Source: CAZJLP01 sp964546955 (GTDB lineage Bacteria > Verrucomicrobiota > Verrucomicrobiia > Opitutales > Opitutaceae). Taken from it: DNA of 54,337 nt. Each line of letters begins with the position of its first letter. Positions within the stretch are counted from its first letter, which is position 1. This document shows positions 25,377 to 32,232 of this stretch, piece after piece. The stretch spans positions 1-54,337 of the forward strand of contig CAZJLP010000037.1 of the NCBI GenBank assembly GCA_964546955.1, given 5' to 3'. The translations under genes and the position numbers were made by a program. The notes under the pieces were generated by a model. The model saw only the letters and a list, made by a program, of their open reading frames with translations, was not told the origin of the DNA and searched no databases.

Positions 25377-25895
25377 CTAGCTCTTCTGTTTGCTCGCGTC
25401 GGCCAGCCAGGCTTCGACCATTTTTCGGTCGAGGACTCCACTGCGCGCGGTCGAGCGATGCTCCGGATCGAACAAATAGGTGCGGGGCAGCTCGCCCTGC
25501 CATTCGGGGTCCACGCTGAATCGCACTTTTTCCGTAAATTCGTCGGCAAAGGCCCAGCATTGAATCGCACCCAGTTCGTACTTCGCCAACTGGCGTGAGA
25601 CTTTCGAATGCAGCGATTCGGGATCGGTCGAAACCAGCACGACCGGCACGTTCGGGAATTTCGCCTGCAGCTCTTTCAACAGCGGCATCTCTTCTTTGCA
25701 GGGAGCGCAGTGGAGCGACCAGAAGGCGAGGATGAAGGGGCGTCCTTTGTGTGCTTCGCGAATCTGCCGGATGCTTCGCGCATCGAAAGGCTTCAAACCG
25801 CTCGGGGCGACTTCATCCGCGGCCAGCGCGGAAACAAAAACGGCGGCGCAGGCGAGCGCGCCGACGAGGCGGAGGGAGGACGACAGCAGCGTCAT
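25377..25895 (-). CDS. TlpA/ResA-type periplasmic thioredoxin
   Basis: A 172-residue exported thioredoxin-fold protein: a signal peptide (LVGALACAAVFVSALAADEV) and a TlpA-like domain with GRPFILAFWSLHCAPCKEEM, giving the redox-active CAPC pair. The expected cis-Pro region is GELPRTYLFDPEHR. Such proteins reduce disulfides or metal-binding Cys in the periplasm, for example during copper-site assembly. Start ATG 25895 overlaps the stop of the propeller gene by ATGA, so it is the last gene of the minus-strand operon running from 29885. The upstream in-frame region to 26087 is antisense-like and rejected. The Cys-containing propeller encoded just upstream is a plausible substrate (inference). Confidence 0.85.
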   Translation of the reverse strand: MTLLSSSLRLVGALACAAVFVSALAADEVAPSGLKPFDARSIRQIREAHKGRPFILAFWSLHCAPCKEEMPLLKELQAKFPNVPVVLVSTDPESLHSKVSRQLAKYELGAIQCWAFADEFTEKVRFSVDPEWQGELPRTYLFDPEHRSTARSGVLDRKMVEAWLADASKQKS

Positions 25896-27118
25896 GGGAG
25901 GGGGGCGACGGCCAAAGACTCGGTGCGGGTTTTCCAAAAAACGTAGAGGCGGTCCTGCCATTGCAGCACTTGCGGCTGGTCGGAGGCGTCGGCGGTCGAC
26001 GAGAGCGTGTGCTCGGCCCACGTTTCCCCGCCGTCCTTCGACAACAGCGCGCAAAGGTTCGATTTCTGCCCGTCGAACTCTTTCCACGCGACGGCTAGGC
26101 GTTGACCGGCTGCGAAGACATCGGGCCGGGACGCCGCCTTGCCGCCCAATTTGCGCTGTCCTTCCATGCCGTTCGCGGCGGGTCGCCCGTAGAAAATACC
26201 CGGATTGGTCGAAGTGCCGGTAAACCAGACCGTGTGCAGCCGTCCGGCTCCGTCTTTGGTCAGTGCCGGCCCCATGTGCGGGCAGGCATCCATCGCCCAG
26301 TCGTCGAACGACGCGCGTTTGATCGGGCCCGCTTGGCCGTTCGCGGACAGTTCAGCCAGCGCGTGGTCCCGTATGTTCGGCTCGAATACGTGCCGCCACA
26401 GGACGGTCGCGCCGCCTGCCGGGTTGGCCAGGATTGCAATGCGGCAGCACTCGCAGCTATGGTCGGCCACCTTGTAGTCGCCCTTGAACGATTTTCCGCC
26501 GTCGGTCGATACCGCGTAATAAAGTGCGGCGCCGCGGTATTTCTCGCCCTTCTCCTCTGCCGCGACGAGATCGCGCTTGTCGATCCAGGCGACGAAAATC
26601 GCGCCCGTTCCGTCGACGGCGATGGCATCAAAGCGGTGCGTAATCTCCTGCGGATCGGCATGGACGCGGAGCGGAGGATCGAAGGTCTTCCCGCCGTCGA
26701 CCGACCGCGCGAAGCGAATCTCTCCGGAGAAGGGTTTTGCCATCGGACGCGTCCAGGTGAGGTACATTTCCCCCTTCGGACCAAAGGCGATTTTCGGCCG
26801 AGCGTCGCCGCCCGGATCGGTTGGTTCCGGCTCAGGGCTCACCGCGACCGGAACCGACCACGTGGCTCCAAAATCGCGCGAATGGCTCACGACCACGGTG
26901 CCTTCGTTCTTGTGCGCGGCCCACAACGTGCCTTCCCGATCAAAAGCGGCGGTGGCTCCCAAATCGGTCTTCGGTCCGCTTTTCGAACCATGTCCATGAT
27001 GACCGTGACCGTGGCCGTGGGCCGTCGATTTCTTTTCCTTATTTTCTTCGGCGGCGAAAGCCGTCCCGAATAGGACGGCCGCGATCGCTGCGCGCGCGAG
27101 TGGCGAGGAGAGCTTCAT
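25892..27118 (-). CDS. Periplasmic Asp-box beta-propeller with CECC and DACPHMG motifs and His-rich N-terminus
   Basis: A 408-residue protein with a signal peptide (MKLSSPLARAAIAAVLFGTA) followed by a His-rich run HGHGHGHHGHG (about 35-45). The body is a sialidase-like propeller with at least four Asp boxes (SRDFGATW, SVDGGKTF, STDGGKSF, SKDGGETW). It carries CECC at about 226-229 (VADHSCECCRIA), VLWR about 20 residues later and DWAMDACPHMGPAL at about 279-292. I see no sialidase catalytic set, so the common automatic label exo-alpha-sialidase is not supported. The same CECC-VLWR-W..DACP order occurs in the protein at 39562. The gene lies 18 bp after the TonB receptor gene and overlaps the thioredoxin gene. 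A role in binding or handing over Cu or another thiophilic metal is inferred. Confidence 0.85.
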   Translation of the reverse strand: MKLSSPLARAAIAAVLFGTAFAAEENKEKKSTAHGHGHGHHGHGSKSGPKTDLGATAAFDREGTLWAAHKNEGTVVVSHSRDFGATWSVPVAVSPEPEPTDPGGDARPKIAFGPKGEMYLTWTRPMAKPFSGEIRFARSVDGGKTFDPPLRVHADPQEITHRFDAIAVDGTGAIFVAWIDKRDLVAAEEKGEKYRGAALYYAVSTDGGKSFKGDYKVADHSCECCRIAILANPAGGATVLWRHVFEPNIRDHALAELSANGQAGPIKRASFDDWAMDACPHMGPALTKDGAGRLHTVWFTGTSTNPGIFYGRPAANGMEGQRKLGGKAASRPDVFAAGQRLAVAWKEFDGQKSNLCALLSKDGGETWAEHTLSSTADASDQPQVLQWQDRLYVFWKTRTESLAVAPLP

Positions 27119-27136
27119 TGGGCAAGGGCTGGGAGA

Positions 27137-29374
27137 CTACCAACGGGCTTCAATGCCGGCGTAGTAACCGCGTGGCAAGCCGGGGCTGAAGACGGGGGTG
27201 TTCGAAGAGACCGACGAGCTGTCGGCGAAACGCTTGTCGAGGGCGTTCATCACCCGGCCGACGACGGCGAAATGTTTGTTGATGGTGTATTTTGCCCGCA
27301 CGTTCAGCAGGTCGTGGCCCGGGTATTTGCCGAAGGTGGAGGAATTGCTCGCTTCGAGCCAATAAGAGCCGATGCGCACCCACTCCGCTTGCAGCATGGT
27401 CGAGGGGAGGGGATTCCAAGTGAGGCGGGTGTTGGCCATAACCTTGGGCGCGGCTTCAATGTCCTTGCCGCTGAAATTTGCCGTGGCCGTCACCCAGTCG
27501 ACGTAACGGTGACGGGCGAAGGAGAAGGCGGTGTCCAGGCGGAGTTTGGCCGGGAGCGCCGTGCCTGCGCCGACTTCGATGCCTTCGTGTTTCGTTTTAC
27601 CGGCGTTGACGCTGGTGCTGAGGTTGGTCGCTAGGTCGCGCTGGCTGACAAGGTCGTCTTTTTTGATCAGCTGATAAACCACGACGTTGTAGTTCCAGCC
27701 CGCGACGTCGCCGCGTACCCCGAACTCCGCCTGGCGGGCCTTGATCGGCTTCAATGCCAGCGCGAGCTGGGCGCGAGCGATCGCGTTGGCCTCAGTCGTG
27801 TCGTTGCCGGCGCGGAACAATTGGCTCTCGGAAGGTCCGCGGAAACCGTGATTGTAAGAGGCGTAGAGGTGGGTCTTGCCAGGCAGGGCGTAAGTCGCCC
27901 CGAGTTTCGGGCTGACCCGTGAATAGCTGACCGACTTGCTGGCGATCTGGCCATAAAAGCGGTTGGAGCCCAGGACGTTCGCCTGTACGCTGCCGGCCGC
28001 GAGTTTGTTTGTCATATCATATTCGAAAGCATCGTAGCGTAGTCCGGCCGTGACTCGCATCTTGGGCAGCGGCGACAGCTCGGTGTGAACATAGGGGGAG
28101 GCGCTGCGGTAGGTGACGTCATAGTTATAGATGCGCGTGCCCATCGTGTAGCCGGTAAAAACCGTATTTGCGCCCGTGCCGGTGCGCGTGACGAGAATGT
28201 TGTCTTCTTTGCGCGAGCCCGGGCTGTAGTCGACATCGAGACCGCTGATCAAACGCGCGCGCAGCGCGCCAGCGAAGTTTTTGCGCCATTTGAGCAGCGC
28301 GCCGAAGGAAAGGTTTTCGCCCTTGTCGATGCGCGGGTCGGAATTGAGGGTGAACGTCGCATTCAGCTCCATCGAGTTGGCGCGGAAATACGGAGTGACG
28401 GACAGGAGAGAATCGCCGAATTTGCGCTCGTACTCCAGCGACGTGCGAAACGCGGAAACTTTCCGGTAGGCGATCGCGAAGTTATTGCGCGTCGGATTGC
28501 TGTAATAGTCGTTGAAGGGGAGAGCCGAATTGGCACCGGTTTCCTGGTCGATCATCGATGTGCCGACGATCGCTTTGAGCGTGCTGTTTTCGTCGATCAC
28601 GTAGTCGGCGCGTGCATTGACGCTCTGGCGATCGTAAGCGGTGCCGTCGCGCCAGCCGCCGTTGTGCGTCAGGTTCAAGTCGACCCGCACCGCGCCTTGT
28701 TCGGCAAAGGGCAGGCTCCCGCTCGCCAGGAGACGGCGGACGTCGAAAGACCCGACTTCCGCGCTGACCACCACCTCGGGGGTATGGGAAGGAGCGGCCG
28801 ACAGAATGTTCACAATGCCGCCGATCGCGTCGGAGCCGTAGAGCGCCGTGCCCGGCCCGCGGACAACTTCAATGCCGCCCGCCATCGGGACGTTTACTTC
28901 ATAGAGGGAGTTGTGATTGAAGAAGCCGGTTGCGCGCACGGGAATTCCGTCTTCCAGGAAGAGATAAACCGGACTCGTCGTGAACGGCTGGCGAATGGCG
29001 GTCGTATGGCCTTCGCCGTTCGTCACCGCCACGGCGACGCCTGGCACTTGTCCGAGGATCTGTCCCGGATGCATCGGCGACGTTTCCCGGATGGTCATCG
29101 GTTTGATCGTGGCGACTGAGGCCGGCGTTTCGGAAATGAGCGCCTTTTCGCGCGTGCCGGTGACGGTTACCGCCGCCATCTCGACGATCGCCGGCGTTCC
29201 CTCGGCTGATGCGTCGCTGTTTGCTCCCAAAGCGAGGAGGGCGGCCGCAATCGGGCCCAAGCGGGAAGCCAGGCGGAGACGTGGAGCGCGACTTCCGTGG
29301 GCAGAAGGCGAAACGATGTCAGTTCCGCCGGATGCAAGGCGGAACGAGGGAGTGGGTGCGGTGGCTGATTTCAT
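27137..29374 (-). CDS. TonB-dependent outer-membrane receptor
   Basis: A 745-residue receptor. A long basic leader and signal segment (about 1-57, LGPIAAALLALGANSDASA) are followed by a TonB box near MAAVTVTGTRE, a plug domain (about 85-195) with ILGQVPGVAVAVTNGEGH, VEVVRGPG-like GIEVVRGPGTALYGSDAIGG and VNILSA, and a 22-strand barrel that ends in the canonical aromatic residue (GIEARW). The plug has no Cys but has TTAIRQPF and FFNHNSLYE, and the barrel is His-poor, so the ligand cannot be read directly. Its place between a secreted Cys protein and a metal-motif propeller inside a metal island suggests a metal or metal-complex ligand, with copper-binding OprC/NosA-type receptors as known precedent. 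Confidence 0.92.
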   Translation of the reverse strand: MKSATAPTPSFRLASGGTDIVSPSAHGSRAPRLRLASRLGPIAAALLALGANSDASAEGTPAIVEMAAVTVTGTREKALISETPASVATIKPMTIRETSPMHPGQILGQVPGVAVAVTNGEGHTTAIRQPFTTSPVYLFLEDGIPVRATGFFNHNSLYEVNVPMAGGIEVVRGPGTALYGSDAIGGIVNILSAAPSHTPEVVVSAEVGSFDVRRLLASGSLPFAEQGAVRVDLNLTHNGGWRDGTAYDRQSVNARADYVIDENSTLKAIVGTSMIDQETGANSALPFNDYYSNPTRNNFAIAYRKVSAFRTSLEYERKFGDSLLSVTPYFRANSMELNATFTLNSDPRIDKGENLSFGALLKWRKNFAGALRARLISGLDVDYSPGSRKEDNILVTRTGTGANTVFTGYTMGTRIYNYDVTYRSASPYVHTELSPLPKMRVTAGLRYDAFEYDMTNKLAAGSVQANVLGSNRFYGQIASKSVSYSRVSPKLGATYALPGKTHLYASYNHGFRGPSESQLFRAGNDTTEANAIARAQLALALKPIKARQAEFGVRGDVAGWNYNVVVYQLIKKDDLVSQRDLATNLSTSVNAGKTKHEGIEVGAGTALPAKLRLDTAFSFARHRYVDWVTATANFSGKDIEAAPKVMANTRLTWNPLPSTMLQAEWVRIGSYWLEASNSSTFGKYPGHDLLNVRAKYTINKHFAVVGRVMNALDKRFADSSSVSSNTPVFSPGLPRGYYAGIEARW

Positions 29375-29504
29375 GTGGTGCTGGAAATTCTTATAGCGGA
29401 GGGATACGAAAAACGCCCCGTTGGTTACGCTGCCCGTGCTGATGCATGCACGTTGCGAGCTGGGGACGGCGCAGACGCCCGAGGCGTTGCCTCAGGATCG
29501 TCAA

Positions 29505-29885
29505 TCAGGCGCGCGGCGGCCGATGCATGGGCGACGCGCGCGACCCCGAGAAGGATTTAACCTCCGCGGAAATCCACCACACCACCTCCGGCTCTGCGAT
29601 CACGACCGTGGGAGCCGCCGCGTACACGAGCACGATGTCTCGTTCGAGCTGCGGGCCAGGGAGGCCGCGACTTTCATGCTGCTGCTTCGTCGAATCGAGG
29701 CGTATGCAAATCGCGCAACGGCCCTCGTGACTAAACGTCCGCTCGATGGCCGCTTGGAGCGGCATCGTGCGAAGATTTTTGGAAAACATCCGCAACAGTG
29801 CACAGCCTTGAACAAGGCCGCAGTGGCTCCCCAGAGCCATAAGCCCCACAAGGAGTATGAGTGCGATGTGAAGCGGACGTTTCAC
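29505..29885 (-). CDS. Small secreted protein with CxxC, first gene of the TonB-receptor operon
   Basis: A 126-residue protein starting at GTG 29885. It has a signal peptide or N-terminal anchor (LHIALILLVGLMALGSHCG) and then GCALLRMF, a CAICIRLDS CxxC site, and a C-terminal region EPEVVWWISAEVKSFSGSRA closing with SPMHRPPRA. The arrangement resembles DUF2946-type small proteins often found before TonB receptors or copper genes, and resembles the operon-opening protein at 19499. A perfect hairpin (29893-29917) lies immediately before the start codon. It is 130 bp from the TonB receptor gene on the same strand. Metal binding is inferred. Confidence 0.65.
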   Translation of the reverse strand: MKRPLHIALILLVGLMALGSHCGLVQGCALLRMFSKNLRTMPLQAAIERTFSHEGRCAICIRLDSTKQQHESRGLPGPQLERDIVLVYAAAPTVVIAEPEVVWWISAEVKSFSGSRASPMHRPPRA

Positions 29886-29892
29886 TTGAAAC

Positions 29893-29917
29893 CTCTATGG
29901 GGATTTTCCCCATAGAG
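29893..29917. promoter_or_regulatory. Perfect 11-bp hairpin/operator at the start of the TonB-receptor operon
   Basis: CTCTATGGGGA (29893-29903) and TCCCCATAGAG (29907-29917) are perfect complements separated by only three T. In the minus direction the hairpin ends 7 nt before the GTG at 29885. It could be a dimer operator or an RNA hairpin that masks translation initiation. No known metal-regulator box is recognised with certainty. Confidence 0.55.
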
Positions 29918-30321
29918 TTGCAAGTACGTTCACGTTTTGAGCGGCGCGCCGGAGTCTGAGCGCGCGCGAATGACGCCGATTTTGCGTTAGGGAGCGACGC
30001 CACCAAGACCCCAGGCGCGTTCACATCGTGTTTGGTTTCTTCGATGCCTTTTATCGTCCCATTCTTCTTTAGCGGACTCGTAAGACTTTTATAGAAAGCA
30101 ACATGCGTCGTCTCGGATTGTAAACTTAAGCCGCATTCGATGATTACAAGCGCTTTTCCACAATAAGGAATACGCTCGCGGCGGGATCAAAACGGTAGCG
30201 TAGTTCGATGTGCACTACGAGGGCCCTTAAAGGGGGCCTGTTTATGATGTAGTGGTAACCCCTATTTGCGTAAGATCAGCGCTCCGTTGAACGGCAGAAT
30301 GATGAGGTTCCTGAAGGCCGT
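29918..30321. other. Gene-free, AT-richer spacer
   Basis: No gene is supported in this 404-bp stretch upstream of the TonB-receptor operon and downstream of the YXH operon. It is more AT-rich than its surroundings around 30050-30180. GGGCCCTT and AAGGGGGCC (about 30221-30238) could pair as a terminator-like stem for the sigma operon, but there is no T-run. Confidence 0.35.
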
Positions 30322-30891
30322 TTACAGCCAGGTTTTCAGTGCGGCCCGAAGTTTTTGACGCGCGCGAGCGATGCGATTCTCCACCTTTTTTTCGCTCGCA
30401 CCGACCGCTTCCGCGATTTCCGCGTAGGAGAAATTCTCGTATTCGAACAGCACGAGAGCCTCGCGAAACTCCGCCGGAAGCGCGGCGATTGCCTGCTTCA
30501 CCGCAAGTGCGCGTTCGCTCTGCTCCAGTCCGGCCGGGCCGGTCGCACCGCCCGCGGGCAGTTCGGTCCAGGCATCGAGGGAGACGAGAGGCCGCCGTTT
30601 CCACCAACGAAGGCGATTCCGCGCAAGGTTCACCGCGATGCCGAGTATCCACGGTTTGACGGGGCGGCCTGGTGAGTAGCGATGACGAAACTGCCAAAGG
30701 CGTACGAAAGTTTCCTGTGCCAGATCCTCCGCCTCGCTGGCGTTGAAAATCAATCGGGCAATCACTGCTTTCACCGGCAGCTCCCACCGCTTCATCAAGA
30801 TGGCGAGGGCCGCCTCGTCCGCCGCCTGCACACGACCCATCAAAGCGGCATCGTCTGCTTCGCTGCGTTCCGCGTCGGCTTCGGCCGCCAT
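30322..30891 (-). CDS. ECF sigma factor (CnrH position)
   Basis: A 189-residue ECF sigma factor. Region 2 has ILMKRWELPVKAVIARLIFN, ASEAEDLAQETFVRLWQ and WILGIAVNLARNRLRWWKRR. Region 4 has ALPAEFREALVLFEYENFSY, AEIAEAVGASEKKVENRIAR and ARQKLRAAL. It is the third gene of a tight operon after a membrane protein (31375) and a periplasmic sensor (30896), with 4 bp between the sensor stop and this start. That is the Y-X-H order of the cnr nickel/cobalt system of Cupriavidus. ATG 30891 is used because upstream in-frame sequence lies in the sensor gene. The divergent promoter pair at 31711-31778 is the likely target. Confidence 0.93.
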   Translation of the reverse strand: MAAEADAERSEADDAALMGRVQAADEAALAILMKRWELPVKAVIARLIFNASEAEDLAQETFVRLWQFRHRYSPGRPVKPWILGIAVNLARNRLRWWKRRPLVSLDAWTELPAGGATGPAGLEQSERALAVKQAIAALPAEFREALVLFEYENFSYAEIAEAVGASEKKVENRIARARQKLRAALKTWL

Positions 30892-30895
30892 GATG

Positions 30896-31378
30896 TCAGT
30901 GAGCGTGGGGATTGAGCCGGACGTCCGGGGCCGCCGCGTGGTCGAAGTCAGCGATCTTTGGGAGCACCAGGGCAAGATAACGCTCTGCGGCGCGGGGCGA
31001 CATTTCGGCGGCGCAACGCCGAACGTGCCCTGCAATCGCCGTTTCGCAGACGCGCCGCAATTCTGCCACCCGCTTTTCCGCGGAAGCGAGGGTCGCTGCA
31101 TCGCTTGAGGCTGCGGCTTTCAAGGCATTGCGCGCGCGCATTGCTTCCTGAATCGCCCGGCAGTGGTCTTCGCATTCGAGGGAGTAGGAGGCGTGAAGTT
31201 GTTTGATTTTCGAATACTGCGCATCTGTAAGCGAAAATTCCGTTCGCAACCACTCCAAAGCGTCCCTCTTGGCCAGGGCGGCTTTGACCCCGGCATCCCC
31301 CGTCATCCGGAACGAGACAAAGGAAGCCACGCCTGCCATGGCCACGAGAAGCGCCAGGGTAATGGCCAGGTTCTTCAT
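30896..31378 (-). CDS. Periplasmic metal-sensor protein (CnrX/Metal_resist-like)
   Basis: A 160-residue protein with an N-terminal membrane anchor or signal (LAITLALLVAMAGVASFVSF) and a helical periplasmic domain. The domain has WLRTEFSLTDAQYSKIKQLH, then YSLECEDHCRAIQEAM, then VAELRRVCETAIAGHVRRCA and MSPRAAERYLALVLPKIADF. This four-helix layout matches the heavy-metal sensor family that includes CnrX. The Cys/His pairs ECEDHC and CETAIAGHVRRC would form a soft-metal site, unlike the His/Glu/Met nickel site of CnrX, which suggests Cu, Ag or Hg rather than Ni (inference). The ATG at 31378 overlaps the stop of the preceding gene (ATGA). Confidence 0.82.
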   Translation of the reverse strand: MKNLAITLALLVAMAGVASFVSFRMTGDAGVKAALAKRDALEWLRTEFSLTDAQYSKIKQLHASYSLECEDHCRAIQEAMRARNALKAAASSDAATLASAEKRVAELRRVCETAIAGHVRRCAAEMSPRAAERYLALVLPKIADFDHAAAPDVRLNPHAH

Positions 31379-31692
31379 TGACCCTTCTCCTGCAGCGACG
31401 CCTGCACTCGGGGGTCGAGATCGACCAGGTACGTGACGACCATGGCTTCGCGTTCGGCCCGCAGACGGGCCTCGCCTGCCGCATGGCCAGCCCAACTAGC
31501 CAGGACGACGCAGAGCGCCGTCGCGAGGGACCAACCAGTCACGTGCGCGCGAACATAGCCGCCCCAAGTCAGCTTTCCGCTCTCTTGAATGCGCTGCCAA
31601 ACCAAGGGACGGAACGCGGCGGTCGGGGTGGGCGCGAGACGCCACTCGGCCAGCAACCGCGAGAGGTCGTCGTGGGGATTTCTTGTTTTCAT
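31375..31692 (-). CDS. Membrane anti-sigma factor (CnrY position)
   Basis: A 105-residue protein: a cytoplasmic N-terminal half (HDDLSRLLAEWRLAPTPTAA, FRPLVWQRIQES) of the kind that clamps ECF factors, one membrane segment (about 62-80, WSLATALCVVLASWAGHAAG) and a short periplasmic tail ending VDLDPRVQASLQEKGQ. It is the first gene of the Y-X-H operon, transcribed from the minus promoter at 31711-31742. Overall sequence resemblance to CnrY is low, as is usual for such small anti-sigmas; the call rests on topology, size and gene order. ATG 31692 is used, and the stop overlaps the sensor start. Confidence 0.75.
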   Translation of the reverse strand: MKTRNPHDDLSRLLAEWRLAPTPTAAFRPLVWQRIQESGKLTWGGYVRAHVTGWSLATALCVVLASWAGHAAGEARLRAEREAMVVTYLVDLDPRVQASLQEKGQ

Positions 31693-31710
31693 GAACGTGC
31701 GAGTGTAACC

Positions 31711-31778
31711 GCTATAACCTCCAGCTGCCAAATTCCCTCAAAGTTTTTTGAGGGTTTTCCCCGCCGCCGGGTTATAGC
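31711..31778. promoter_or_regulatory. Mirror-symmetric divergent promoter pair of the YXH and cus operons
   Basis: On the plus strand TTTGAGGG (31747-31754), 15 nt, then GGTTATAGC (31770-31778) precede the gene at 31800. On the minus strand exactly the same elements, TTTGAGGG (31742-31735), 15 nt, then GGTTATAGC (31719-31711), precede the gene ending its 5' side at 31692. Both dyads are centred on 31744.5, so the two promoters share overlapping -35 regions back to back. Identical elements and spacing on both sides suggest that one ECF sigma, most likely the one encoded at 30322, reads both. The CCCTCAAA/TTTGAGGG arms also form a hairpin with a 4-nt loop. Confidence 0.7.
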
Positions 31779-31799
31779 CAGCGAAATCCAACTCAATCC

Positions 31800-32222
31800 A
31801 TGAAGTTCCACCTCTATTCTGCCATCCTCGCTACCTCCCTCTTGCTCTCCGCCCCCGCGTTTGCCAAAGATGGTCACCACGACCACGGAGCGGCCAAACC
31901 CTCACCCGCCGGCAAAGCCGGCAAATTGTCGCCAATCACCGAAAAAGACGCCGCCTGGGCGGCGAAAGAGCGCAAGAGCTACCCGGTCGACATCTGCATC
32001 GCTTCCGATGAGAAACTGGGGAGCATGGGAAAAGGCGCGGAGTTTATCTATCGCGCCGAAGGCCAGCCCGACCGTTTCGTGGTTTTTTGCTGCGAAGGCT
32101 GTGACGGCGACTTCCTGAAGGATCCGGCGAAGCACCTGGCAAAGCTCGACACGGCCAAAGCCAAGAAAGGCGGCGCCGACAAAGCGAAGCCCGCCGGCGG
32201 CGAGAGCAAACATCAGCACTAA
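31800..32222 (+). CDS. Periplasmic YHS/TRASH-like small metal-binding protein
   Basis: A 140-residue protein with a signal peptide (MKFHLYSAILATSLLLSAPA) and a His-rich linker (DGHHDHG). The core domain (about 60-115) reads SYPVDICIASDEKLGSMGK and RFVVFCCEGCDGDFLKDPAK, a YHS/TRASH-like zinc-knuckle arrangement with Cys residues in CIAS and CCEGC. The tail is Lys-rich and ends KHQH. It is the first gene of the cus-like operon and follows the plus-side promoter with a leader of about 20 nt. It probably buffers or delivers Cu+/Ag+ to the pump in the periplasm (inference). Confidence 0.8.
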   Translation: MKFHLYSAILATSLLLSAPAFAKDGHHDHGAAKPSPAGKAGKLSPITEKDAAWAAKERKSYPVDICIASDEKLGSMGKGAEFIYRAEGQPDRFVVFCCEGCDGDFLKDPAKHLAKLDTAKAKKGGADKAKPAGGESKHQH

Positions 32223-32232
32223 GATTGCTTCC

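Noticed and set aside
25892..27118. Annotation as exo-alpha-sialidase
   Set aside because: Asp boxes are present, but I find no sialidase Arg triad or Tyr/Glu nucleophile pattern; motifs and context point to metal rather than sugar.
28085..29119. 344-residue plus-strand frame inside the TonB receptor gene
   Set aside because: Antisense shadow; the receptor has a complete plug and barrel in the opposite frame.
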